Assembly: GCA_964581365.1 (NCBI GenBank)
Contig: CAZOOF010000004.1
Coordinates: 31,863-95,862, forward strand
From: JAITWN01 sp964581365
GTDB taxonomy: Bacteria > Pseudomonadota > Gammaproteobacteria > SZUA-140
Direction of reading: 5' to 3'
Length of the DNA: 64,000 bases
The translations under genes and the position numbers were made by a program. A model generated the notes under the pieces. That model made no database searches, was not told where the DNA came from, and was given only the letters and a program-made list of their open reading frames with translations. Below, piece by piece: positions 1-6,591 of this stretch. Positions within the stretch are counted from its first letter, which is position 1; each line of letters opens with the position of its first letter.

Positions 1-1
1 C

Positions 2-454
2 GGCGCCGCACAGGAAACCGTGGCGGCAAACTTCGCTGAGGCCGCCAATGAGCGCAACTATCGCAACGGCTTCCTGATGCAGCGCAAGTACGAGGAGTCC
101 ATCGAGTGCTCGCGCGCTATCGCCCGCCTGATCGGGCAATCCCTGCTCTTCCTGGCAGGACAGCCACCGGTAGAGAATCTGCGCGAGATCGGCGCCAAGC
201 TCGCGGAGACCCTGAGCGGCAATCAGTCCCTCGGCGATCAGCTGATGAAACTGTCCGACGAGCTGGATCGTCTCGGCGACGACTTCGATGAACCGGCCTA
301 TCGCGAGCTGATTTCGGAGCTCGACGCATGGACGGTCGCCGCCGGCGCCACCTGCCAGGACATCGACCGTCAGCTCGACCTCAGCGCTTCGCTGCAAAGC
401 ATTAATGGCGGCGGCGCCACGGCTGAAAAAAAAAGAGCGGGAGCCGCGCTGTAG
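2..454 (+). CDS. Hypothetical helical protein, 5'-truncated by the window edge
   Basis: I do not recognise this family. The frame is open from base 2, so the real start probably lies upstream; a GTG at base 20 is the first possible start inside the window but has no ribosome binding site in view. The visible part is about 150 residues, charged and predicted helical, with heptad-like leucines (for example around EIGAKLAETLSGNQSLGDQL) and no membrane segment. The end is odd. After a run of nine A (426-434) this frame reads eleven more codons to TAG at 452, while the -1 frame continues into a TusA-like domain that has no start codon of its own. The product may therefore be the N-terminal part of a longer fusion protein made by frameshifting, or the A run may hold a sequencing error. 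Confidence 0.55.
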   Translation, partial: GAAQETVAANFAEAANERNYRNGFLMQRKYEESIECSRAIARLIGQSLLFLAGQPPVENLREIGAKLAETLSGNQSLGDQLMKLSDELDRLGDDFDEPAYRELISELDAWTVAAGATCQDIDRQLDLSASLQSINGGGATAEKKRAGAAL

Positions 455-456
455 AC

Positions 457-657
457 CTGAGCACCTACGGCTGTCCGCTGCACTACATCAAGGCAAGGCA
501 TGAGTTGCGCGGCCGCACCGTCGGCGAGGTCGTCGATTTCGTGTTCCAGTCCGAGGATGCCGCGAAACAGGCGGCATCCAGCCTGGAAAAGGATGGCCAT
601 GAGCTGCTGACGCTGGACGGAGCCACGGCATCGATCCGACGCGGCGGAACCGCCTGA
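457..657 (+). CDS. TusA/SirA-like sulfur-carrier domain without a canonical start
   Basis: The frame encodes about 66 residues with the TusA-family signature near its N-terminus (STYGCPLHYIKARHEL, compare CPxPxxK in TusA) followed by the usual beta-alpha-beta tail ending in ASIRRGGTA. TusA proteins carry a persulfide on this cysteine in tRNA thiolation and sulfur trafficking. The second conserved Pro of CPxP is replaced here (CPLH). In this frame there is no ATG, GTG or TTG between the upstream stop (TGA, 424) and the Cys codon at 472. The first possible start is a CTG at 457, used here as a placeholder. Translation is more simply explained by a -1 shift from the preceding gene at A AAA AAA (427-433). 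Whether it is an independent gene, a fusion or a frameshifted pseudogene is open. Confidence 0.55.
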   Translation: MSTYGCPLHYIKARHELRGRTVGEVVDFVFQSEDAAKQAASSLEKDGHELLTLDGATASIRRGGTA

Positions 658-671
658 GGCGTTCCGCCGCC

Positions 672-1040
672 ATGAACGAACCGAAGCAGTCCAGGGAAGA
701 CTGCCGCCCCTTCATCACCCTCGATGGCTCACTGGTGCGTGAACTGATGCATCCCGGTGACCAGGGCAGGCAGAGCCTGGCTGAAGCCATCGTCCTCCCG
801 GGAAACCGGACCCGGGCGCATCGCCACCATCTCAGTGAAGAGATCTACCATTTCCTCGCCGGAAGCGGGATCATGGAGCTCGGCGACCGGAGTTTCCGGA
901 TCACCGCTGGTGATACGGTGCGAATCCCCCCCGGAACACCCCATGCGCTCCTGAATGACGGGGACAATGAGTTGCGGCTCCTGTGCTGTTGTGCGCCGCC
1001 CTACTCGCATGAAGACACGGAACTGCTCGACCGGCGCTGA
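672..1040 (+). CDS. Cupin-domain protein
   Basis: A small single-domain cupin of 122 residues. Cupin motif 1 is seen at residues 44-64, with candidate metal ligands His50, His52 and Glu56/Glu57 (HRHHLSEEIYHFLAG). Motif 2 is at residues 80-92 with PGTPH and His91. This is the minimal beta-barrel seen in mannose-6-phosphate-isomerase-like and sugar-binding cupins; the substrate cannot be read from the sequence. The ATG sits 14 bases after the TusA-like stop, so the two may be cotranscribed. A CCAPP stretch near the C-terminus is unusual but has no known meaning to me. Confidence 0.8.
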   Translation: MNEPKQSREDCRPFITLDGSLVRELMHPGDQGRQSLAEAIVLPGNRTRAHRHHLSEEIYHFLAGSGIMELGDRSFRITAGDTVRIPPGTPHALLNDGDNELRLLCCCAPPYSHEDTELLDRR

Positions 1041-1120
1041 CAGCGGCGCCGGTACCAGCCGGACTCTCTTTGCTTTTTCTGGGAAAAGGGCGATGATGCA
1101 TCGGTAAGCACAGCTGTCGG

Positions 1121-1138
1121 TTCGTACGAAGATATACG
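1121..1138. promoter_or_regulatory. Perfect 10-bp palindrome next to a -10-like element upstream of rnk
   Basis: TTCGTACGAA (1121-1130) is a perfect palindrome, followed at once by GATATACG, in which TATACG (1133-1138) resembles a sigma-70 -10 element. It lies about 25 bases before the rnk-like start. The position suits a repressor site, but no regulator is implied by the sequence. Confidence 0.35.
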
Positions 1139-1154
1139 TAGCATCGAGGAGAGA

Positions 1155-1568
1155 ATGACAGACACGCAGCCCCCAATCGTCGTATCCAGCCTGGACCTGG
1201 ATCGACTCGAACGAATCATGGACGCAGGCCAGTTCCGCAACATGCCCGGAATCGACGCGTTGAGGCATGAGTTGGATCGCGCAACGATCATGGAGCCCTC
1301 CGAGATGCCGGCAGGGGTCGTCACCATGAATTCGCGCGTGCGCTTCGTCGACGATTCAACGGGCTCGGAGTTCGAACTGACTCTGGTCTATCCCGAAGCC
1401 AGCGGACAGGCCGGCACCGTGTCAGTTCTGGCACCGGTCGGCAGCGCCCTGCTTGGCCTGTCGGTTGGCCAGTCGATCTCCTGGCAGGTTCCCGGCGGGC
1501 GCAAACTGCAGCTGCGCATCCTCGATGTGGTCTATCAGCCTGAAGCCGAAGGCGAGCTGCATCGCTGA
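1155..1568 (+). CDS. rnk: Rnk-family nucleoside diphosphate kinase regulator (GreA/GreB C-terminal fold)
   Basis: The 137-residue protein matches the Rnk family: a short N-terminal coiled-coil region (residues 10-50, including DLDRLERIMD) and a C-terminal GreA/GreB-like FKBP-type domain (about 55-130, with VTMNSRVRFVDD, LVYPEASG and SVLAPVGSALLGLSVGQ). Rnk proteins bind RNA polymerase near the secondary channel and were named for raising nucleoside diphosphate kinase levels. The start is set by a strong GAGGAGAG just upstream of the ATG. The preceding 114-base gap holds a perfect palindrome. Confidence 0.88.
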   Translation: MTDTQPPIVVSSLDLDRLERIMDAGQFRNMPGIDALRHELDRATIMEPSEMPAGVVTMNSRVRFVDDSTGSEFELTLVYPEASGQAGTVSVLAPVGSALLGLSVGQSISWQVPGGRKLQLRILDVVYQPEAEGELHR

Positions 1569-1603
1569 GCGCGCACCTCTCACTCATCACCAAGGCACCA
1601 CAC

Positions 1604-2218
1604 ATGCTCTCCGCTCTGGACGCACTCGAGAGGCTGCGCGAAGGCAATCGCCGCTTCGCCACTGGGGTGCGTAACGACATCCCCATCCATCAGGGACGGC
1701 GACGGGAGCTGACCGCGGGACAGGAGCCTTTCGCGATCATTCTGGGGTGTTCGGATTCCCGTGTTCCGGCGGAGATCGTCTTCGACCAGGGACTCGGGGA
1801 TCTGTTCGTGATCCGCGTCGCAGGAAACATCGTCGCGCCATCCCAGATCGGCAGCGTCGAATTCGCCGCGGCGCGCTATGGGACTCGCCTAGTGGTCGTG
1901 CTGGGACACTCCAGTTGCGGCGCAGTCCAGGCCACCATCGATGAACTGCAACACCCCTCGGACCAGACCCGCAACCTGCGCTCCATCGTGGACCGTATTC
2001 GCCCCGCAGTAGAGGGTCTGCTGCATACCGACCTGGTGAATCAACCCGCCGCCCTGATGCGCAAGGCCGTGCGCACCAACATCCGCGTCGCGGCCAGCCA
2101 GCTTCGCCACGGCTCCGAAGTTCTCGAGCGCCTGATCCAGGATGACGAGTTGCTGGTGGTCGGCGCCGAATACTCACTGGAGACAGGTCTCGTCGACTTC
2201 TTCGACGGCACTCCTTAA
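1604..2218 (+). CDS. Beta-class carbonic anhydrase
   Basis: The protein of 204 residues interconverts CO2 and bicarbonate. All beta-class zinc ligands are visible: Cys49 and Asp51-Arg53 in CSDSRVPAE, and His102/Cys105 in GHSSCGAVQA. The VIRVAGN motif that follows the first ligand set is also intact. The length and the N-terminal ALERLREGNRRF are typical of the short bacterial Can/CynT group. The ATG is 36 bases after the rnk stop, so cotranscription is possible. There is no signal peptide, so it is cytoplasmic. Confidence 0.93.
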   Translation: MLSALDALERLREGNRRFATGVRNDIPIHQGRRRELTAGQEPFAIILGCSDSRVPAEIVFDQGLGDLFVIRVAGNIVAPSQIGSVEFAAARYGTRLVVVLGHSSCGAVQATIDELQHPSDQTRNLRSIVDRIRPAVEGLLHTDLVNQPAALMRKAVRTNIRVAASQLRHGSEVLERLIQDDELLVVGAEYSLETGLVDFFDGTP

Positions 2219-2266
2219 GCTGCGCGGCGCTTGCGCCGCGGGCCGCTCACCGAGGGAGGAAAGCTC

Positions 2267-2641
2267 ATGAAGCCAGTATTCCGCGCGGGCCGCAACATCG
2301 CCATGAAAGTTCCGGAGCACGAATACGAGCGCACCGTTGCCTTTTACCGTGATACGCTCGGATTTCAACTGCTCGCCGGCACCGCCCCCGGCAGCGCCGA
2401 AACCACCGCCTTTGAGTTCGGTGACAAGGTGCTGTGGATCGATCGTGTAACGACCCTCAGCCAGGCCGAGGTGTGGCTGGAAGTGGTTGCCGAGGATATC
2501 GACGGCGCTGCAGAGCATCTGCGCCGCCAGGGCTGTCTGCGCCGCGACGGCATCGAACCACTGCCACCCGGGTTCAAAGGTTTCTGGGTAGCGAATCCCT
2601 CGAATATCATTCACCTCATCGCTACCCCTGAGCCGGAATGA
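2267..2641 (+). CDS. VOC-family (glyoxalase/bleomycin resistance-like) protein
   Basis: A 124-residue protein with one vicinal-oxygen-chelate module: NIAMKVPEHEYERTVAFYRD at the start, then LGFQLL, and a C-terminal WVANPSNIIHLI that resembles the usual DPxGNxxEL strand but lacks the Asp-Pro-x-Gly. I chose the ATG at 2267 because GAGGGAGGAAAG lies just before it; an in-frame TTG at 2231 lacks such a site. The reaction is unknown. VOC proteins range from lyases and dioxygenases to drug-binding proteins. Confidence 0.75.
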   Translation: MKPVFRAGRNIAMKVPEHEYERTVAFYRDTLGFQLLAGTAPGSAETTAFEFGDKVLWIDRVTTLSQAEVWLEVVAEDIDGAAEHLRRQGCLRRDGIEPLPPGFKGFWVANPSNIIHLIATPEPE

Positions 2642-2705
2642 CCGGGACGCCGCGTCGCGATAGCTGCGCGCGCGACCGAGGCCATGATCACCCGGAGAAC
2701 CGAGA

Positions 2706-3914
2706 TTGTCACTGCGTCAGAGCCGTACTTTCGCCTTCCTCATCGTAGCGCTGCTACTGATCGGAGCCGTCATCGTGCTGCCCGGCATGCGCGGTGTAGC
2801 GGTGTCCTATCACGAAGTCCAGGCGCGGCCGCTGGCGCAGCACGTGGTTGCCACCGGACGGGTAATCACGCCATCGCGCACCCGCGTCGGCAGTGAAATC
2901 AGCGGAGTGGTGCGAGCACGATATGTACGCGAAGGCGATCGGGTCTCGGCGCAGGACACCCTGCTTTCCCTCAGGGACGAGGAACAGCGTGCCCGCCTCC
3001 AGGAAGCCGAAGCCGCGCTGAGGCGGCTGCTGGAGTCGGACCGGCCGCAAAGCCGGGTCGCCCTCCAGGAAGCCGAAATCCGCCTCGTCCAGGCTGAGCG
3101 GGAAGCCCAACGCCGGCGCGAACTTCTGGACCGGGGGCTGATCGCCGCCGAAGCATTCGAGCTTGCCGAACGCAGCGCATCGCTAGAGCGCGCCGCGGCC
3201 GAGCGCGCGCGGCTGACCACCGAAGCGCTGCGCGAAAACGGACCCGAGGAAACACTGTTACGCGCCCGCGTCGAAGAAGCACGGGTTGCCTTGTCGCGCA
3301 CCGTCATTCGCGCCGGCGTCTCCGGCACCGTCCTCAGCCGGGCAGCCGAACCCGGGGATCTGGTGCAGCCGGGTCAGGTGCTTTTCGAGATCGCTCTCGA
3401 CGGCGAGACCGAGATTTCAGTCAATGCCGACGAACGCAATCTGGCCTACCTGGCCCCGGGTCAGCAGGCACAGTGCATCACTGACGCTTTCCCTGACCGC
3501 GTTTTTCCCGCGACGCTGTACTTCATCTCACCCCTGGTGGATGCCGACCGCGGCACCGTCGAATTGCGTCTGCGCGTTCCTGAACCGCCGGCCTGGTTGC
3601 GCCAGGACATGACGGTCACAGTGACCATCGAAACCGCGCGGCGCGACGCCGCTCTGACCGTTCCTGACGATGCGCTCAGGGAGGTCGCCAACGGACGGGC
3701 ACGCGTGCTGGTGGCCAACCAGGGGCGGGCCCAAGCGCGCGAAATCGAGCTCGGTCTGCGCGCCGCGGGCACCAGCGAAGTCCGGGCGGGTCTGACCGCC
3801 GGAGACAAGATAATCCTCGGCACCGTAGCCGAAGGGGACCGTATACGCTTGCGCGCAGGGGCCGGGGCGCCGGATCGGCATACCCGTAGCGGCGCGCCTG
3901 TGGCAGAGGAATGA
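2706..3914 (+). CDS. HlyD/MacA-like membrane fusion (periplasmic adaptor) protein
   Basis: A 402-residue adaptor of an ABC exporter. It has an N-terminal signal anchor (residues 7-25, FAFLIVALLLIGAVIVLPG), a lipoyl/barrel-sandwich half (GRVITPSRTRVGSEISGVV, about 48-70), a long coiled-coil hairpin rich in Glu, Arg and Ala (about 90-195), the second lipoyl half (VIRAGVSGTVLSRAAEPGDL) and a beta-barrel/MP domain to about residue 390. The TTG start has GGAG about 8 bases upstream and gives a start just ahead of the signal anchor. The permease starts 4 bases after its stop. No outer-membrane channel gene follows, so a TolC-type partner would be encoded elsewhere. Confidence 0.85.
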   Translation: MSLRQSRTFAFLIVALLLIGAVIVLPGMRGVAVSYHEVQARPLAQHVVATGRVITPSRTRVGSEISGVVRARYVREGDRVSAQDTLLSLRDEEQRARLQEAEAALRRLLESDRPQSRVALQEAEIRLVQAEREAQRRRELLDRGLIAAEAFELAERSASLERAAAERARLTTEALRENGPEETLLRARVEEARVALSRTVIRAGVSGTVLSRAAEPGDLVQPGQVLFEIALDGETEISVNADERNLAYLAPGQQAQCITDAFPDRVFPATLYFISPLVDADRGTVELRLRVPEPPAWLRQDMTVTVTIETARRDAALTVPDDALREVANGRARVLVANQGRAQAREIELGLRAAGTSEVRAGLTAGDKIILGTVAEGDRIRLRAGAGAPDRHTRSGAPVAEE

Positions 3915-3918
3915 ACTC

Positions 3919-5118
3919 ATGTGGACGGCGTGGGTCATAGCCGTTCGGTTTCTCCGCGACAGTCGCGGACAGACCATCTTCATCCTGTTCGGCATCACCA
4001 TCGGCGTTGCCGTTATCGTCTTCATTACTGCCCTCATCTCGGGACTGCAGGCCAACACCATTGCCCGCACACTCGGCACCCAGGCTCACATCACGCTTCG
4101 CGCCCCTGACGAGGTCAACCGTATCGCCCCGGCCGCCGATCTGAACCGCCTGGTACTGGAAGATCCGCGGCCACAGCGCCTGCGTTCGATCAACAACTGG
4201 CAGGATGTTCGCGGCCTGCTCGACGCCGATCCGATGCTCGAGGCCGTGTCGCCGCTGGTCGCTGGGCCGGCATTCGCACAGCGCGGCAACGCCCGTCGAT
4301 CAGTGGCGCTGATCGGCATGGATCCGCAACGCTACCTGCGTGTCATTCCGATCGATCGCGACATGATCGCAGGCAGTTTTCGCCCTGCGGCGGACCAGGT
4401 GGTGATCGGCCACCGCCTGGCCCGGGATCTCGGCGTTCAACCCGGTGACCGCATCCGCATCGATGCCGGTAACGGACGGGTGGCGACCGCCGATATCGCC
4501 GGAATTTTCGAGCTCGGCGTTCGCGAGCTCGATGAGCGCTACATCTACATGGAGCTCAAGCAGGCGCAGACACTGATCGATCTGCCTGGCGGCGTGACCG
4601 CCATCGATCTGACCGTGGCCGATATATTCGGCGCCGATCTCATCGCCGAGCGCATCGGTCGCCTGACCGGATTGAAAAGCGAGAGCTGGATGGAAACCAA
4701 TGCCCAGCTCATGAACGCGCTCTCGGCGCAGCAGCTCTCGACGCGCATCATCAGCTTTTTCGTCGCGCTCTCAGTCGCCTTCGGTATCGCCAGCGTGCTC
4801 TCGGTCAGCGTCGTGCAGCGCACACGGCAGATCGGCATCCTGCGCGCGATGGGCGCCGGTCAGCGCCAGATGCTGCTTGTTTTCGTCATCCAGGGTGCGC
4901 TGCTCGGCATGGCCGGCGCCATCGCGGGCAGCATCTGCGGCAGCCTTCTGATTACGCTTTTCGATACCTTCGGCCCGGGACTGTTCGATGTCTACATCAC
5001 ATCGGACCTCATCGCCGCCACCATCGCAACAGCGACCATCGTCGGCGCGCTCGCCGCCAGTCAGCCAGCCCGTCGCGCGGCGCGGCTGGATCCGGTATTG
5101 GCGATCAGAAATGGCTGA
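3919..5118 (+). CDS. ABC transporter permease, MacB/FtsX (DevC) type
   Basis: The 399-residue protein has the four-helix FtsX layout: one N-terminal transmembrane segment (about 18-40, TIFILFGITIGVAVIVFITALI), a long periplasmic domain (about 45-265) and three C-terminal segments (about 270-300, 320-345, 365-390). The cytoplasmic loop RTRQIGILRAMGAG is the typical coupling motif of this family. It has no fused ATPase; the ATPase is the next gene, whose ATG overlaps this stop (ATGGCTGA, 5111-5118). The set adaptor-permease-ATPase resembles DevBCA and split MacAB exporters. The substrate is unknown. Confidence 0.87.
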   Translation: MWTAWVIAVRFLRDSRGQTIFILFGITIGVAVIVFITALISGLQANTIARTLGTQAHITLRAPDEVNRIAPAADLNRLVLEDPRPQRLRSINNWQDVRGLLDADPMLEAVSPLVAGPAFAQRGNARRSVALIGMDPQRYLRVIPIDRDMIAGSFRPAADQVVIGHRLARDLGVQPGDRIRIDAGNGRVATADIAGIFELGVRELDERYIYMELKQAQTLIDLPGGVTAIDLTVADIFGADLIAERIGRLTGLKSESWMETNAQLMNALSAQQLSTRIISFFVALSVAFGIASVLSVSVVQRTRQIGILRAMGAGQRQMLLVFVIQGALLGMAGAIAGSICGSLLITLFDTFGPGLFDVYITSDLIAATIATATIVGALAASQPARRAARLDPVLAIRNG

Positions 5119-5845
5119 AACCGACTCCTTCAATTCAGACGACGAGGTCCTGCGCCTCGAAGGGATCAGCAAGTCGTACAACGTCGGCCTGCCGACCGAA
5201 ACCGAGGTGCTCCATGACATCGACCTCGAGCTGACGCGTGGCGATTTTGCCGCGCTCATCGGTCCCTCCGGTTCCGGCAAGAGCACCCTGCTCAATCTCA
5301 TCGGTCTGCTGGACCAGCCGACGAAGGGACGAATTTGCCTGCTGGATGAACCAACGGAAGAAATGAGTGACGCCGAACTCACCGTCCGCCGCGCCACCAC
5401 CATCGGCTTCGTATTTCAGTTTCATCATCTCCTTCCGGCATTCACGGCCCTGGAGAATGTCCTCATACCGCACATGCTGCGCAGCGGTCGTCCCGATGAG
5501 GATGCGGTCACCTGGGCGCGGAAGCTGCTCGCCGATGTCGGGCTGGAAGCCGACAGCGATCGTTATCCAGACCAGCTATCAGGCGGCCAGCAGCAACGCG
5601 TCGCCGTCGCGCGCGCGCTGGCTGCACGCCCCGCGCTGCTGCTTGCCGATGAACCCACTGGAAACCTGGATACGGTGACGGCGGATGGAGTTTTCGAACT
5701 GCTGCGGCATTTCAATCGCAGGTTCGGCTGTGCCGTGCTCGTTGTCACTCACGACCCCCGGCTGTCGGCCCGCTGTGACCGGATCATCGAGCTTGTCGAT
5801 GGCCACATCGTGCGGGATCAGCGGCAACAGGCATCAGGCAGCTGA
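5111..5845 (+). CDS. ABC transporter ATP-binding protein (LolD/MacB-type)
   Basis: A 244-residue ATPase with Walker A (GPSGSGKST), Q-loop ([11 protein letters not shown]), signature LSGGQQQR, Walker B plus D-loop ([12 protein letters not shown]) and H-loop His (VVTHDP). The [16 protein letters not shown] stretch is typical of the LolD/MacB/FtsE group. The start at 5111 overlaps the permease stop by 8 bases, indicating translational coupling. A longer open frame upstream lies over the permease gene and is rejected. It powers the exporter formed with the two genes before it. Confidence 0.9.
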   Translation: MAETDSFNSDDEVLRLEGISKSYNVGLPTETEVLHDIDLELTRGDFAALIGPSGSGKSTLLNLIGLLDQPTKGRICLLDEPTEEMSDAELTVRRATTIGFVFQFHHLLPAFTALENVLIPHMLRSGRPDEDAVTWARKLLADVGLEADSDRYPDQLSGGQQQRVAVARALAARPALLLADEPTGNLDTVTADGVFELLRHFNRRFGCAVLVVTHDPRLSARCDRIIELVDGHIVRDQRQQASGS

Positions 5846-5941
5846 GCACGCGTCATCGCTTCATTCTCGCCCACCCGTCTGCTTTCCGGCCGACGCCGAA
5901 CTGAGTTAACTTGGAGTCGATCCCCGACAAGGAGGTGCGAC

Positions 5942-6175
5942 ATGGCCAAATGCGAGGTGTGCGGAAACGAGTATCACCTTACATTCGAAGTTCTGGCGGC
6001 AGGGGAAAGACATGTGTTCGACAGCTTCGAATGCGCCATCCACCGGCTGGCGCCGAAATGCGCTCATTGCGGCTGCCGCATCGTTGGGCACGGCGTGGAA
6101 GCAGGCAATGAGATCTACTGCTGCGCCAGCTGCGCGCGTGCGCGCGGCGTTCAGGACATCGTCGATCACGCCTGA
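5942..6175 (+). CDS. Small Cys-rich (zinc-ribbon or metallothionein-like) protein
   Basis: The 77-residue protein has nine cysteines (4, 7, 31, 40, 43, 45, 60, 61, 64) arranged as CxxC (KCEVCGNEYH), a lone Cys, CxxCxC (KCAHCGCRI) and CCxxC (YCCASCA). This predicts two metal sites, zinc or another soft metal. The start is fixed by AAGGAGGT five bases upstream. I do not recognise a named family. It could be a metallothionein-like buffer or a zinc-ribbon adaptor. It ends four bases from the convergent thioesterase stop. Confidence 0.72.
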   Translation: MAKCEVCGNEYHLTFEVLAAGERHVFDSFECAIHRLAPKCAHCGCRIVGHGVEAGNEIYCCASCARARGVQDIVDHA

Positions 6176-6179
6176 AAGT

Positions 6180-6581
6180 TCAGGGCCCGGGAGCGTCCAC
6201 GGGGCGCGGACGCCGGTCCGGGCCGATGGCCACGTAAGTCAACGTAGCCTCGGTGACCCTGATCCGCTCTCCACCGCCACGGTTGCGCTCAGCAAAAACC
6301 TGAACCTCGACCGTGAGCGAAGTGCGGCCGACCCTGACGACCTCCGCGTAGCAGCTCACCAGATCACCGACGAAAACCGGGTGATGAAACTGGAAGGAGT
6401 TTACCGCCACCGTGACCACACGCCCGGATGCGCGACGATACGCCGCAATGCTTCCCGCCACATCGACCTGGGACATGATCCAGCCGCCGAAGATATCTCC
6501 CGCCGGATTGGTATCGGCCGGCATCGCCAGCACCCTGATCGCCGGTTCTCCCTCTGGTAGCGGTTCAGCGTCCTGATTCAT
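6180..6581 (-). CDS. Acyl-CoA thioesterase, YciA/hotdog family
   Basis: The protein of about 133 residues hydrolyses acyl-CoA thioesters. It has the acyl-CoA thioester hydrolase hotdog pattern: ADTNPAGDIFGGWIMSQVD, where Asn-Pro-x-Gly-x-x-x-Gly-Gly and the Asp are conserved in YciA, then NSFQFHHPVFVGDLVSCYAEV. I chose the ATG at 6581, preceded by TGAGGAGA, over the in-frame ATG at 6605 inside the upstream gene. It follows the acyl-CoA ligase gene by about 10 bases, so one makes and one cleaves acyl-CoA in the same operon. Confidence 0.87.
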   Translation of the reverse strand: MNQDAEPLPEGEPAIRVLAMPADTNPAGDIFGGWIMSQVDVAGSIAAYRRASGRVVTVAVNSFQFHHPVFVGDLVSCYAEVVRVGRTSLTVEVQVFAERNRGGGERIRVTEATLTYVAIGPDRRPRPVDAPGP

Positions 6582-6591
6582 CGCGTTCTCC

